Below, piece after piece: positions 16,743 through 25,923 of a DNA stretch of 51,085 nucleotides. Numbering within the stretch: the first letter of the stretch is position 1; each line of letters begins with the position of its first letter. The stretch is from Anaerolineaceae bacterium (lineage in GTDB: Bacteria > Chloroflexota > Anaerolineae > Anaerolineales > Anaerolineaceae). The stretch lies in assembly GCA_012839565.1 (NCBI GenBank), contig DUMZ01000004.1, forward strand, positions 1 to 51,085. The letters are read 5' to 3'. The notes below the pieces were generated by a model, which had not been told where the DNA came from, searched no databases, and worked only from the letters and a program-made list of their open reading frames with translations. The position numbers and the translations under genes were made by a program.

Positions 16743-18866
16743 TTATTGTTCAATTTCCATGATAAAAGGGCCGGATTCGATGCTTCCTAACAAGAACTTT
16801 ACATTTTCACCTGGGCTGAATGCCAAAACCGGGTATGTCCAGGTCAGTTCTGTGTAAAATTCCTGCCAGTTTTCTCCAAAGTCATCGCTATACACAACAA
16901 TCCCATTCCCGCCTGCCAGTAATTGCTTTGGCTCATTTGGATTTTGCGTAATGCTTAGCAAGCCATCAGGCACTTGATACACCAGCTTCCACGCTTTATT
17001 CGCAGCATCCCAGCGATGTATTCCCATCTCTCCAACCGCTAACAGTGTTTCATCTGCGAAAAGCAACTGATTGATTTGTGCACCATTTAAGCCTTGGCTG
17101 CGTTCAAACCATTCACCTTCAAAATACTGAAAAACCTGGCAGTCATTTTGAGTTCCACAAGCAGAAACCCAAAGCGACTGTGTCTTCTCATCAATCGCCA
17201 TTGTGTAAACAACTTTTCGATCAAGTCCTAAATACGTCCATCTGTAAGCATTTTTGAGCCAAACGCCATTATCCGTTCCAAGATAAAGCAAATCACCCAG
17301 TGACCCAAAAGCGGTTATTTGCAAATGGTTTAAGTCACCAGTATTTTCCAGCGCGTTGTCTTGTGGTGCCAGGCGATACGCCTGCTCAACAAATGGCTCT
17401 CCCAGGCGGGATGCCTGCCAGCTTTTCAGCGCGTCCACATTCCCCGCAAACGCCAAAGGCAAGATCACAGATTGCCATTTATCACCATCTAAACGCCATA
17501 AGCCATCTTGCGCGACTGCCCAAAGCGACTTGCCATCATTGTGTAAAACATTTATCTCCAGACTTGCCAGACCAGAATTAACCGCCTGCCAGCTGTTTTC
17601 GGTAGGCACATAACGGTACACGCCCATACCATAAATAGAAACATACAAGGCATCCGGATCATCGCCTAAAGACTGTATCCCCGTAACCGAATACAGGCGC
17701 AAGTCGTCCATAATCGTTGACCAGCTCGCGCCCCCATCGCGGGTACGCACCATGCCTGAATATTGCGTTGCCATAAACCAGGTTTGGGGATAGTAAGGTG
17801 AAATCGCAATATCATTAATATGGCTGCCATTCCAGCCTCGGTTTTGCCATGAACCGCCGCTGTTTTCACTAACATACAAGCCGTTGGTATAGGTCGTCGC
17901 GAAGTAACGGTTACCGTAGGCATCGTTTGGGTCAGCTTTGATTTTCGTAATTTTTGCGCTATCGGGCAAACCAGTTCGCGAAGATTGCCACGAGGCCCCT
18001 AAATTTGTGCTCTTATAGATGCCTCCACCTTTCCAAACACCACCCAGAATCACGTTTTGGTTAGCCCTGTTCATCGCCAGACCGCGCGCGGACAAGTCAC
18101 TCACGCCCGCATTTATCGGCGAGAAATTGAGTCCATTATCCACACTGCGATAAAATCCATGTTCATGCGCTGAAAAATAAACCGTATTAATCCCCGATGG
18201 ATGAACTTCAACTTCGTAGAAATAATCCAAAGAGTCAAACCAGTCCCCGCGATAAACAACCCGCCAGGTTTTGCCCGCGTCAGTCGAACGGCAAATATAG
18301 CCCATTAAACTCCTGTCAACACGGGATGTAGTGTAAACAACAGATGGGCTGGTGGGGTCAATCGCGATATCGTAAATGATATGGTTTTCAAGCACGCCAC
18401 CACTCCACGGAATCCAGTTCAAGCCCCTGTCCCGCGAAAGGAAAACACCATTGCCATAGGTACCAGCGTACAGAATATTAGAATGGCGCGGATGAATGGC
18501 GAGTGATTGTATTTTTAAATTTGGCAAACCGTTATTCCTGGCATACCAGGTATTGCCTTGATTAAAACTGATAAACACGCCTGCTTCATAGTGCCCGCCG
18601 ATGACCACATTGCTGTCTGATGGATCAGTCAATACCGACGTAAACGTTCCCCCAATCGGACCTACTGGGTCAAGCAATGCATTGCCATTTTTCATAATCG
18701 GAAAACTGTAAATATAAAGCCGATCAACACCCGGTTCGGCTGCTTCAGGCTGACTGTCTTCCGCATCCGCATTTGCAAGTGCATACGGCGTATCACCGTT
18801 AAAAGAAAAGAACGCCAAAGCCAGCATTATGGTCAGCAATAATGTAAATAACTTCGCGTTCTTCAT
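16743..18866 (-). CDS. Secreted BNR/sortilin-type beta-propeller protein
   Basis: The predicted protein is 707 aa when started at the ATG at 18866-18864, which has AGGGA at the right distance; a TTG nine codons earlier is open but lacks a ribosome binding site. The N terminus is a signal peptide (MKNAKLFTLLLTIMLALAFF). The rest is a series of Asp-box/BNR-like repeats (NQGNTWYARN, DRGLNWIPW, DAGKTWRVV, DGGASWSTI, DFGENWQEF), as in Vps10/sortilin-type ten-bladed propellers and photosystem-assembly YCF48-like proteins. No glycosidase residues are evident, so binding rather than catalysis is likely. It may share the ileS operon transcript, since only 53 nt separate it from ltaE. Confidence 0.87.
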   Translation of the reverse strand: MKNAKLFTLLLTIMLALAFFSFNGDTPYALANADAEDSQPEAAEPGVDRLYIYSFPIMKNGNALLDPVGPIGGTFTSVLTDPSDSNVVIGGHYEAGVFISFNQGNTWYARNNGLPNLKIQSLAIHPRHSNILYAGTYGNGVFLSRDRGLNWIPWSGGVLENHIIYDIAIDPTSPSVVYTTSRVDRSLMGYICRSTDAGKTWRVVYRGDWFDSLDYFYEVEVHPSGINTVYFSAHEHGFYRSVDNGLNFSPINAGVSDLSARGLAMNRANQNVILGGVWKGGGIYKSTNLGASWQSSRTGLPDSAKITKIKADPNDAYGNRYFATTYTNGLYVSENSGGSWQNRGWNGSHINDIAISPYYPQTWFMATQYSGMVRTRDGGASWSTIMDDLRLYSVTGIQSLGDDPDALYVSIYGMGVYRYVPTENSWQAVNSGLASLEINVLHNDGKSLWAVAQDGLWRLDGDKWQSVILPLAFAGNVDALKSWQASRLGEPFVEQAYRLAPQDNALENTGDLNHLQITAFGSLGDLLYLGTDNGVWLKNAYRWTYLGLDRKVVYTMAIDEKTQSLWVSACGTQNDCQVFQYFEGEWFERSQGLNGAQINQLLFADETLLAVGEMGIHRWDAANKAWKLVYQVPDGLLSITQNPNEPKQLLAGGNGIVVYSDDFGENWQEFYTELTWTYPVLAFSPGENVKFLLGSIESGPFIMEIEQ

Positions 18867-18868
18867 AG

Positions 18869-18906
18869 GCATTCCCTGGCAATTAAAGTGCAAGTAGAAT
18901 GCCAGG
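18869..18906 (-). promoter_or_regulatory. Two mutually exclusive hairpins over the propeller gene ribosome binding site
   Basis: On the minus strand CCTGGC (18906-18901) can pair with GCCAGG (18880-18875). The overlapping GGCATTC (18903-18897) can instead pair with GAATGCC (18875-18869). Both right arms touch the AGGGA ribosome binding site just before the start codon. A translational switch is possible; weak attenuation between ltaE and the propeller gene is another reading. Confidence 0.35.
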
Positions 18907-18919
18907 TATTATGTATAAA

Positions 18920-19960
18920 CTAGCCTAAAACGTCCTTAAATGCTTGCAGACACTGCTCTACACCTTCATCGCTAATTTCCAAATGCGTCACCATTCGAAA
19001 CTCTCTTGGTCCCACATCCATAATCAAAATGCCTTTTTCAGCCAGTTTCTTAAGGAAGGTTGGCGTATCAATTTCCGCAGTATCATCCAAAGCAAAGAAA
19101 ATAATGTTTGTATGGGGTGTATCCCGCGTTATCTGCACGCCTGGGAGTTCTGAGATGCCAGATGCCAGCTGTTTGGCACGTACATGGTCAATGCGCAAGC
19201 GTTCCACGTGATGCTCCAGGGCATAGATACCCGCGGCGGCGAGGATACCCACCTGACGCATGCCCCCACCCAAAATCTTGCGCAATCGACGTGCTTTTTG
19301 GATAAACGCTTTTGTACCACTCAACATTGAGCCAACCGGCGCGCCAAGTCCTTTGCTGAGACAAAAAGTAACCGAATCAGCTTCCTTCACCACTTCGGAA
19401 ACAGGCATATTTAATTCCACCGCGGCATTAAACAAACGCGCGCCATCAATATGCAAACCCAAACCACGGCATTTACAAAACTCAGCCACTTCGGATACAT
19501 AGAAAGGATTCAGCACCGCTCCACCGCAAAAATTTTGCGTGTTTTCGAGAATCACCAGCTTAGTAATAGGCTCATGCACATCAAAATGATTGCGCACTGC
19601 AGTCTCAAGACCCGCCAGCGGAATACTGCCATCAGCATCGTTGGGCACAGTAAACATCGACACACCACCCAAAACCGAAACACCACCGGCTTCATGCAAA
19701 AAGGTATGGCCCTGGGTACCCATAATCACTTCGTCGCCTCGTTGGCACTGCGCCAGGACAGCAACCAGATTGCCCATCGTGCCCGAACTAACGAACAGTG
19801 ACGCTTCCTTTCCCAGAAGCTCCGCGGTCATTGCTTCAAGTCGATTGACCGTTGGGTCTTCGTGGTAAACGTCATCACCAACGACAGCTTTTGCCATCGC
19901 CTCGCGCATGGCGTCGGATGGTTTGGTAACGGTATCTGAGCGAAAATCGAAAGTTTTCAT
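18920..19960 (-). CDS. ltaE: Low-specificity L-threonine aldolase
   Basis: This 346-aa fold-type I PLP enzyme cleaves L-threonine or L-allo-threonine to glycine and acetaldehyde. It opens with the family start FRSDTVTKPSDAMREAM and has HIDGARLFNAAV (PLP-ring Asp) and the Schiff-base lysine in FCLSKGLGAPVGS. Length is normal. Its ATG overlaps the rluD stop by one base (TAATG), so it is translated as the last tightly coupled gene of the ileS-lspA-rluD-ltaE operon. Confidence 0.93.
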   Translation of the reverse strand: MKTFDFRSDTVTKPSDAMREAMAKAVVGDDVYHEDPTVNRLEAMTAELLGKEASLFVSSGTMGNLVAVLAQCQRGDEVIMGTQGHTFLHEAGGVSVLGGVSMFTVPNDADGSIPLAGLETAVRNHFDVHEPITKLVILENTQNFCGGAVLNPFYVSEVAEFCKCRGLGLHIDGARLFNAAVELNMPVSEVVKEADSVTFCLSKGLGAPVGSMLSGTKAFIQKARRLRKILGGGMRQVGILAAAGIYALEHHVERLRIDHVRAKQLASGISELPGVQITRDTPHTNIIFFALDDTAEIDTPTFLKKLAEKGILIMDVGPREFRMVTHLEISDEGVEQCLQAFKDVLG

Positions 19961-20883
19961 TAGTTCATTTTCTCCACTGTTTTCAATATTTCCTTGAGAT
20001 CATCGGGCAATGGCGCGACAAACTCCGTTATTTGTTTATCACCCGGCAGAATGATACCCAGTTTGTTGGCGTGCAAAAAGAAACGCTCAATGGGAACGCT
20101 CAACTTGCGTCGCCCATAAACTCTGTCGCCCGTAATCGGCGCCTGAATGAATGCCATGTGAACCCGGATTTGATGCGTCCTTCCGGTATGGGGTTGCACT
20201 TCGACCAGGGTATGTCTTGGGTAAGTTTGTATCGTCTGATATTCCGAAATTGCCGCGCGGCTTTGACCGTACTTCACCGTCATACGCTGACGATGGGTAT
20301 CATCCCTGCCAATATTTGCTTCAATGCGACCGCTGGGTGTCGGCGGATGACCATCAAGCAAGGCAAGGTATTTCTTAATAACTTTTCGACTCTTAAATTG
20401 CCTTACCAGCCATTTGTAACTCGAGTTATTCCGCGCGACAATCAATACGCCGGAAGTGTCTTTGTCCAGGCGATGCACAATACCTGGTCGCCCTGCTTCG
20501 CCTGCTTCGCGGAGTTCGGGCCATTTATACAACAAAGCGTTGACCAGGGTGCCACTGGGATTGCCTGCACCCGGGTGTACCACCATGCCGGCATTCTTGT
20601 TAATCACAATAACATTTTCATCAACGTAAATGACGTTCAGCGGGATATTTTCAGCGAGTAGAACATCCTCACGCTCAAGCGCCAAGCTAATCTCAACTTT
20701 ATCTCCCGGTTCCACGCGGGTAGACGCTTTCAGGCATATCTCACCATTCAGCCTTACCTGTCCGTCAAGGATAGCAGTCTGGGCACGCCTGCGCGAAACA
20801 TCTCTTAGAGTATCACTGATTAACTTGTCCAAACGGCCCGCTTCAGCAGCCTCAAAAACATGCTTTTCAAAACTGGGACTCAT
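19960..20883 (-). CDS. rluD: Ribosomal large-subunit pseudouridine synthase, RluD family
   Basis: The 307-aa protein has an N-terminal S4 RNA-binding domain (about 15-75) and a catalytic domain with motif II GRPGIVHRLDKDTSGVLIVA, whose Asp is the nucleophile, plus HTGRTHQIRVH. RluD-family enzymes modify uridines in 23S rRNA; assignment to the RluD sites (1911/1915/1917) rather than RluC-type sites is by family likeness. ATGA overlap with lspA upstream and TAATG overlap with ltaE downstream show tight coupling. The lspA-rluD pairing is common across bacteria. Confidence 0.93.
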   Translation of the reverse strand: MSPSFEKHVFEAAEAGRLDKLISDTLRDVSRRRAQTAILDGQVRLNGEICLKASTRVEPGDKVEISLALEREDVLLAENIPLNVIYVDENVIVINKNAGMVVHPGAGNPSGTLVNALLYKWPELREAGEAGRPGIVHRLDKDTSGVLIVARNNSSYKWLVRQFKSRKVIKKYLALLDGHPPTPSGRIEANIGRDDTHRQRMTVKYGQSRAAISEYQTIQTYPRHTLVEVQPHTGRTHQIRVHMAFIQAPITGDRVYGRRKLSVPIERFFLHANKLGIILPGDKQITEFVAPLPDDLKEILKTVEKMN

Positions 20884-21452
20884 TCAGTGTCCTCAACTTT
20901 GTAAACAACTTCCTCAATTTCTTTATCAGTCGCGCATTCTTTGCAGGTTTTCTCGGTCTGCTCTTCTTCTTTTTGCTTTAGGGCTTTTCTTTCTTCCAGC
21001 ATATATTGAATAGCCAGCAAGAAAACGCCTACCGTCACCGCGGAATCCGCCACATTGAACACCGGAAAACGCCCGAAGGACAAAAAGTCAACGACATAGC
21101 CCAGCTTAATCCGGTCAATGATGTTCCCTATCGCGCCAGAAAGGATTAACGCCAGCGACACTTTCGCCAGCCACGCGTTCGCTTTAACCAGCTGATAATA
21201 ATAGAGCACAGCAATCACAATAATGATGCTCAAGACCAGCAATACCGTATTAGCGTTTTGAAATAAGCCAAAAGCGGCGCCTGTATTCCGCCAGTGAATA
21301 ATCCTGAAGAAATCGCCCAAAGCTGGTATCGGCGCGATGCCCTCACCCACCTCAAACTTATGCATAACCAAAAGCTTCGTCCACTGGTCCAACGCCACAA
21401 TCAGCGTCATGACAACAATTAAAAATGCGTTATGTTTGACCTTTTCTTTCAT
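20880..21452 (-). CDS. lspA: Lipoprotein signal peptidase II with charged C-terminal tail
   Basis: This 190-aa integral membrane aspartyl peptidase cleaves signal peptides of diacylated prolipoproteins. Four TM segments are visible, with the catalytic Asp residues in NIIDRIKLGYVVDFL and FNVADSAVTVG. Beyond the last TM it carries an unusual cytoplasmic extension of about 40 residues, rich in Glu/Lys and containing CKEC; typical LspA is 150-170 aa. Substrates with LxxC lipoboxes are encoded in this window (25221, 27339 and 48041). It overlaps ileS and rluD by 4 nt each. Confidence 0.95.
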   Translation of the reverse strand: MKEKVKHNAFLIVVMTLIVALDQWTKLLVMHKFEVGEGIAPIPALGDFFRIIHWRNTGAAFGLFQNANTVLLVLSIIIVIAVLYYYQLVKANAWLAKVSLALILSGAIGNIIDRIKLGYVVDFLSFGRFPVFNVADSAVTVGVFLLAIQYMLEERKALKQKEEEQTEKTCKECATDKEIEEVVYKVEDTE

Positions 21453-24400
21453 TCACGTTCAACCTTTTCAAGCGCAATTATTATGTCTTGCTCGTCAAAG
21501 CGATCTTCAGCGCTGGCAAGACCTTGTGGGTTCTCAGATGATTCTAACTCAAGCGCCAAAGTCTCGCTGGTAATATAGTCCCGGTTAGCTTCAATTGCTT
21601 CAGCTAATCGCGGGCTTGCGGCATAAGTCAAGCGAATTCTATCGGCGATATCCAAACCAGCGTCCTTGCGCAAAGCCTGCACACGACGCACTACCTCGCG
21701 CGCCATTCCTTCGCTAATTAATTCTGGCGTTAAGGTCGTGATCAGTGCCGCCAAATACGCGCCATCCGCAGCGACCTCATAACCCGCGCGCGATTCGGTG
21801 ATGACTTCAACCTCATCGGGTTCGATGTCATAATTCTGTCCATCAACGCTTACCGTGACCGACTGACCACTCAGGAAGCGTTCAGCACTTTCACGGGCAG
21901 GCAAAGCGAGAATCGCCTGGCGAATCTTCGGCGACAGTCCCTTATATTTTTGTCCCAACTGTTTCGGTAAAGGATTCAGCCGATAGCTAAGCGCGTCATC
22001 ACTTGTCGTCAGCAAACTGACGGATTTCACATTCAGTTCATCTTCCAAAATATCCGCAAATTTATCAACAACGTCCGTTTCATCAGCACTGCCAACCGCA
22101 AAGGCTGCTTCGGAAAGGGGCTGACGCACCTTTACACTCGATTTTGCTCGTGCTGCGTGACCCAACGACGCCAGCTTCATCACCACACTCATGTCATAGT
22201 TGAGTTTTGTATCGATTAAGCTTTCATCATATTCGGGCCAGTCAGCCAAATGCACCGACTCGAAAGCGTTTTCATCAACCGAAACAACCAGGTTTTGATA
22301 AAGTTCTTCCGCCAGGAAAGGCATCGTCGGTGCCAGCAACTTCGAAAGCGTCACCAAAGCCTTATAAAGCGTTTCGTAAGCAGCCATCTTATCCGCATCA
22401 GCACCACTCTTCCAGAAGCGACGCCGTGAACGGCGTAAATACCAGTTTGAAAGCTGGTCAACAAAAGCCTCAATGGGTCTTGTCGCGGCGATGACATCGT
22501 AGTTGTCAAAGCCTTCGGTGACCTCACGAACCAGGCTTTCCAGCGAAGAAAGCAACCATTTATCCAAATCAGAATAAACTGCAACTTCGCCACTGCCTGG
22601 TTTCCAGTTATCCAGGTTAGCATAAGTCACAAAAAAGCTATACGTGTTCCATAGGGTAAGCGTAAACGTGCGTAAAACCTCACCTACAAGCTCAATGCTA
22701 AAGTTGCGCGAGTTGGCGGGTGGTGAAGCGGTGTACATGTACCAACGCGTGGCATCCGCGCCATGTTTGTTGATAACATCCCATGGGTTGACCACGTTGC
22801 CAACATGTTTGGACATCTTCTTGCCTTCGCCATCCAGGATATGTCCATAACAGATGACATTTTCATAGCAAGTGGAATCAAAAACCAGCGTGCTAATCGC
22901 CAAAAGGGAATAAAACCAGCCACGTGTTTGGTCGATGGCTTCACAGATAAAATCTGCAGGATATTGTCCCTTAAATTCATCTGTATGCTCGAATGGATAA
23001 TGCCACTGCGCCACAGGCATCGCGCCGGAATCAAACCAGACATCAATAACTTCTGGCACACGGCTCATGCGTCCGGTCTTACATTCAGGACAGGCGAAAT
23101 GGATATCATCAACATAAGGCCGGTGCATATCCAGCTCACTTTGGTCTTCTCCAGTCAGCTGGCTGAGTTCATCAAGAGAACCAACACAATGCTCATGACC
23201 ACAATCTTCACATATCCACATCGGCAATGGTGTCGCCCAGTAGCGGTTACGTCCAATCGCCCAGTCGATGTTGTTTTCAAGCCATTTTCCAAAGCGTCCA
23301 TCTTTAATGTGCTCAGGAATCCAGTTGATGTCCTGATTAATTTCGACCAAACGATCCCGCACTGCCGTGGTTCGGATAAACCAACTGGGTCTCGCCATAT
23401 AGAGCAATGGTGTTTTGCATCGCCAACAGAAGGGATAGTTATGCGTCATGCGCTCGCTCTTTACCATCAAACCTCTGTCAAACAGATTTTTGATAATATC
23501 AGGGTCAGCATGTTTCACAAATTGACCCGCCCAGGGCTCAACTTCATCAACGAACTTACCATCGTCATTCACCGTGATGAGCACTGGCAAATCATAAACT
23601 TTGCTGACTTCCATGTCGTCCATACCGAAAGCCGGCGCGATATGCACCAATCCGGTACCATCCGACGTGGTGACATACTCCGCGTTGACGATATAGTGCG
23701 CGTCCTTTTTCAAGGGCATAAACTTGAAAAGCGGCTCATAACGCTTGCCTTCAAGCGCTGAACCAGGAACAGTTTTGTGAACAGTCAGTTCTTCTTCTCC
23801 AAAGACCTGGGGAATAAGCTCTTTAGCCAAATAATAGCGTTCTTCCGGCCTGGCGACTGTGCTCACCAAGGCATAGTCAACCTCAGGATGCGCGGCAACC
23901 GCCACGTTTGAGGGCAAAGTCCAGGGGGTAGTGGTCCAGACCAGCAGCCAGGTGTTTTCCTCATCCAAGACCTTCATGCGCACTGTGATACTCGGATCTT
24001 CCGTGTCCGCGTAACCCTGCGACACTTCATGGTCCGACAGTGGCGTACCACATCGCGGACAGTAAGGTACCACCTTGTAGCCCTGATAAAGTAAATCCTT
24101 CTCCCAAATGGTTTTCAGCAGCCACCAAACCGACTCGATATATTCGTTTTTATAGGTGATATAGGCACGGTCAAAATCAACCCAATAAGCGATTCGCTCG
24201 GTGATTCTCTCCCATTCCTGAATATAGGTAAAAGCGGATTCCTTGCAAAGCTCGTTAAACTTGTCAATGCCATAGGCTTCAATTTGGCTTTTGTTCGTGA
24301 AACCGAGTTTCTTTTCAACTTCAATTTCGACGGGCAAACCATGGGTATCCCAACCACCCCGGCGGTCAACCCAATAGCCACGCATTGTTTTATAGCGCGG

Positions 24401-24604
24401 GAACATGTCTTTGTATACCCGCCCAATCACGTGGTGAATGCCTGGTTTTCCGTTCGCGGTTGGCGGGCCTTCGTACATGACGAACGGCTTGCGGTCACGA
24501 CGACAATCGGAAGATTTCTTGAAGATTTCTTTTTCTTTCCAGAACTTCAACTGGGCTTCTTCAAGCGCGACACTATCCAATTTAGAAGATACAGCTTTAA
24601 ACAT
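21449..24604 (-). CDS. ileS: Isoleucyl-tRNA synthetase (type 2-like)
   Basis: The 1051-aa class I synthetase charges tRNA-Ile. The HIGH signature is the variant GKPGIHHV (near residue 55) and the KMSKS loop is KKMSKHVGN. It has a full editing domain, an anticodon-binding domain and a C-terminal extension. The ANGKPGIHHVIGR form and long C terminus fit the eukaryote-like type 2 IleRS, some of which resist mupirocin; that property is not readable here. It is the first gene of the operon with lspA, rluD and ltaE, and is preceded by an ileS-type T-box. Confidence 0.95.
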   Translation of the reverse strand: MFKAVSSKLDSVALEEAQLKFWKEKEIFKKSSDCRRDRKPFVMYEGPPTANGKPGIHHVIGRVYKDMFPRYKTMRGYWVDRRGGWDTHGLPVEIEVEKKLGFTNKSQIEAYGIDKFNELCKESAFTYIQEWERITERIAYWVDFDRAYITYKNEYIESVWWLLKTIWEKDLLYQGYKVVPYCPRCGTPLSDHEVSQGYADTEDPSITVRMKVLDEENTWLLVWTTTPWTLPSNVAVAAHPEVDYALVSTVARPEERYYLAKELIPQVFGEEELTVHKTVPGSALEGKRYEPLFKFMPLKKDAHYIVNAEYVTTSDGTGLVHIAPAFGMDDMEVSKVYDLPVLITVNDDGKFVDEVEPWAGQFVKHADPDIIKNLFDRGLMVKSERMTHNYPFCWRCKTPLLYMARPSWFIRTTAVRDRLVEINQDINWIPEHIKDGRFGKWLENNIDWAIGRNRYWATPLPMWICEDCGHEHCVGSLDELSQLTGEDQSELDMHRPYVDDIHFACPECKTGRMSRVPEVIDVWFDSGAMPVAQWHYPFEHTDEFKGQYPADFICEAIDQTRGWFYSLLAISTLVFDSTCYENVICYGHILDGEGKKMSKHVGNVVNPWDVINKHGADATRWYMYTASPPANSRNFSIELVGEVLRTFTLTLWNTYSFFVTYANLDNWKPGSGEVAVYSDLDKWLLSSLESLVREVTEGFDNYDVIAATRPIEAFVDQLSNWYLRRSRRRFWKSGADADKMAAYETLYKALVTLSKLLAPTMPFLAEELYQNLVVSVDENAFESVHLADWPEYDESLIDTKLNYDMSVVMKLASLGHAARAKSSVKVRQPLSEAAFAVGSADETDVVDKFADILEDELNVKSVSLLTTSDDALSYRLNPLPKQLGQKYKGLSPKIRQAILALPARESAERFLSGQSVTVSVDGQNYDIEPDEVEVITESRAGYEVAADGAYLAALITTLTPELISEGMAREVVRRVQALRKDAGLDIADRIRLTYAASPRLAEAIEANRDYITSETLALELESSENPQGLASAEDRFDEQDIIIALEKVERE

Positions 24605-24699
24605 ACAGCCTCCATTTTTACGCCATTACATTTCGTTTCAGCTCATTTTTGGCTAATAAATGAACTGTTATTTCACTTTCCAAGGATGGGAAAACAAAA

Positions 24700-24985
24700 A
24701 AGCCCATCCACACTGGGACGAGCCGACTTCAGCCCGCGGTACCACCCGCATTCCCAGCACTGCTGGGCACTCACAGTTCACCATCATGAACTTTGTCAGG
24801 ATAACGGTAACAACTCCGGCTCACTTACTATCCATTTGGATTTGTTCAGTTCGCGACTCGGGAAGGATTTTCGACTACTTGTGTTGCCCTGGCTCACACC
24901 ATCTCAGGGTCGCTTTCAACCAGCAATAGCTTACTCGTTTCCGTCTTTGCCTTTCGGGCGTGAATTATGCCACAAGGATGGCTTT
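24700..24985 (-). promoter_or_regulatory. T-box leader controlling ileS
   Basis: On the minus strand the canonical T-box sequence GGGTGGTACCGCGG lies at 24747-24734, followed by a terminator stem and run of Ts (about 24722-24700). Upstream is a stem I region with the GAGTAAGC kink-turn-like motif. The likely specifier triplet is ATC (24868-24866), an isoleucine codon, within GAAAATCC. Uncharged tRNA-Ile would stabilise the antiterminator and allow ileS transcription. I could not pick a convincing promoter just upstream. Confidence 0.9.
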
Positions 24986-25043
24986 GGGTCAAATAATTTA
25001 CGCAAAATTGAAGGCTATATTAAATTTGATTGGCAATAGATAA

Positions 25044-25074
25044 CAAAAAACCCCGAAAACAAATCAGGGTTTTG
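25044..25074 (-). terminator. Terminator after tRNA-His
   Basis: On the minus strand AAAACCCTGA, a short loop and TCGGGGTTTTTTG form a stem with a T-run, immediately 3' of the tRNA. It separates tRNA-His from the ileS T-box leader. Confidence 0.7.
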
Positions 25075-25077
25075 CTG

Positions 25078-25150
25078 GGTGCCTGATGGGGCTCGAACCC
25101 ACAACATCTTCAGCCACAGTGAAGCGCTCTGCCATTGAGCTACAGGCACC
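25078..25150 (-). tRNA. tRNA-His (GTG)
   Basis: The cloverleaf folds with acceptor stem GTGCCTG/CAGGCAC, D arm, anticodon arm CTTCA-CTGTGGC-TGAAG with anticodon GTG, and T arm GTGGG-TTCGAGC-CCCAT-like. The extra G-1 (25150) opposite C73 (25078), the identity element for HisRS, is encoded. CCA is not encoded. hisS lies on the same strand 0.8 kb upstream. Confidence 0.95.
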
Positions 25151-25163
25151 GTATAGGAGTGCT

Positions 25164-25193
25164 ATTCTAACACAGCATCCCAAAAAATAACAA
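25164..25193 (-). promoter_or_regulatory. Promoter of tRNA-His
   Basis: On the minus strand TTGTTA (25193-25188), an 18-bp spacer and TAGAAT (25169-25164, with a TGT extended -10) point to a start about 7 bp before the tRNA 5' end. Confidence 0.55.
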
Positions 25194-25220
25194 GGTTAAG
25201 ACTCAAATTCTATAAAATGC

Positions 25221-25889
25221 CTAATCCTCAAACCGTATACTCCGTATCAAAGCTTCAACCTGCGCCTCCATTTTATTTGCTGAGTTAGCAAATCTCGTAA
25301 ACGTTATCGTTAGCTTTAGATTGGACTGACCTTTATCATCACCTACCAGGTAGAAAATACCATCAACTTCAATCCCCTGGCTCTTATAACGCGCGGGGAT
25401 TCTTACAACAGTTAGCCCAGAATCAGTTTCAAAGAAAGAATACTCTCCCTCGACGAATTCTTCCATCAACACCTTTGCGCCAGCGATACCCAGTTTTGCG
25501 AATTCTTCCGTACTGCCTTTGTAGCTTTCAGGAACAAAAACAAGGTTCACACCAAGGTTTGCCTGGTCAGTAGCCATGAGAATCTTGGTCGTGACGCCTG
25601 GAAAATCGTATAACTCCCAACCTTCAATGGGAATATAGGAGAATTTTGCATCCTCTTCATAATGACGTCCTTCTTCCCGTTCCGGTAGGGGCTCCAGTGT
25701 TGGGCTAGGGTCAGGTGTAGGACTTGGCTCTGGCGTGGGGCTGGGCTCTGGCGTAGGACTGGGTTCAGGCGTATTCGTCGGTGCTGTGGTTGCCGTCGGT
25801 TCTGGTGTTGGCGTAGGTTTTGGTGCAAACAATGAACAAGCACTCAGTATCAGAAGAACAGTCAGCAATATAAATATTTTCTTTCTCAT
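25221..25889 (-). CDS. Lipoprotein with Pro/Thr/Glu/Ser-rich stalk
   Basis: This 222-aa protein has a lipoprotein signal peptide with lipobox LSAC (Cys18), then a repetitive stalk (PTPEPSPTPEPSP..., about residues 24-68), then a globular domain of about 150 residues rich in beta strands (FSYIPIEGWELYDFPG). The domain resembles PsbP/DUF1795-type folds only in outline; I assign no function. The stalk should hold the domain away from the membrane. GAGGAG precedes the ATG; it lies 35 nt after hisS and may be cotranscribed. Confidence 0.85.
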   Translation of the reverse strand: MRKKIFILLTVLLILSACSLFAPKPTPTPEPTATTAPTNTPEPSPTPEPSPTPEPSPTPDPSPTLEPLPEREEGRHYEEDAKFSYIPIEGWELYDFPGVTTKILMATDQANLGVNLVFVPESYKGSTEEFAKLGIAGAKVLMEEFVEGEYSFFETDSGLTVVRIPARYKSQGIEVDGIFYLVGDDKGQSNLKLTITFTRFANSANKMEAQVEALIRSIRFED

Positions 25890-25923
25890 TCTTTTCTCCT
25901 CAGAAAAAGCTTTCAGAATTCTA

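Noticed and set aside
20032..20661. 209-aa open frame antisense to rluD
   Set aside because: It is opposite a well conserved gene and its translation shows no recognisable domain.
22763..23761. 332-aa open frame antisense to ileS
   Set aside because: It lies wholly opposite conserved IleRS coding sequence, has no ribosome site and no family features; it is a codon-pattern shadow.
24284..25039. 251-aa plus-strand frame across the T-box leader
   Set aside because: It spans the antisense of ileS 5' end and a structured RNA leader; no ribosome site or domain.
25680..25830. Proline/threonine repeat of the lipoprotein as a phase-variable or CRISPR-like repeat
   Set aside because: The imperfect 18-24 nt periodicity is explained by the coding repeat of a surface stalk.
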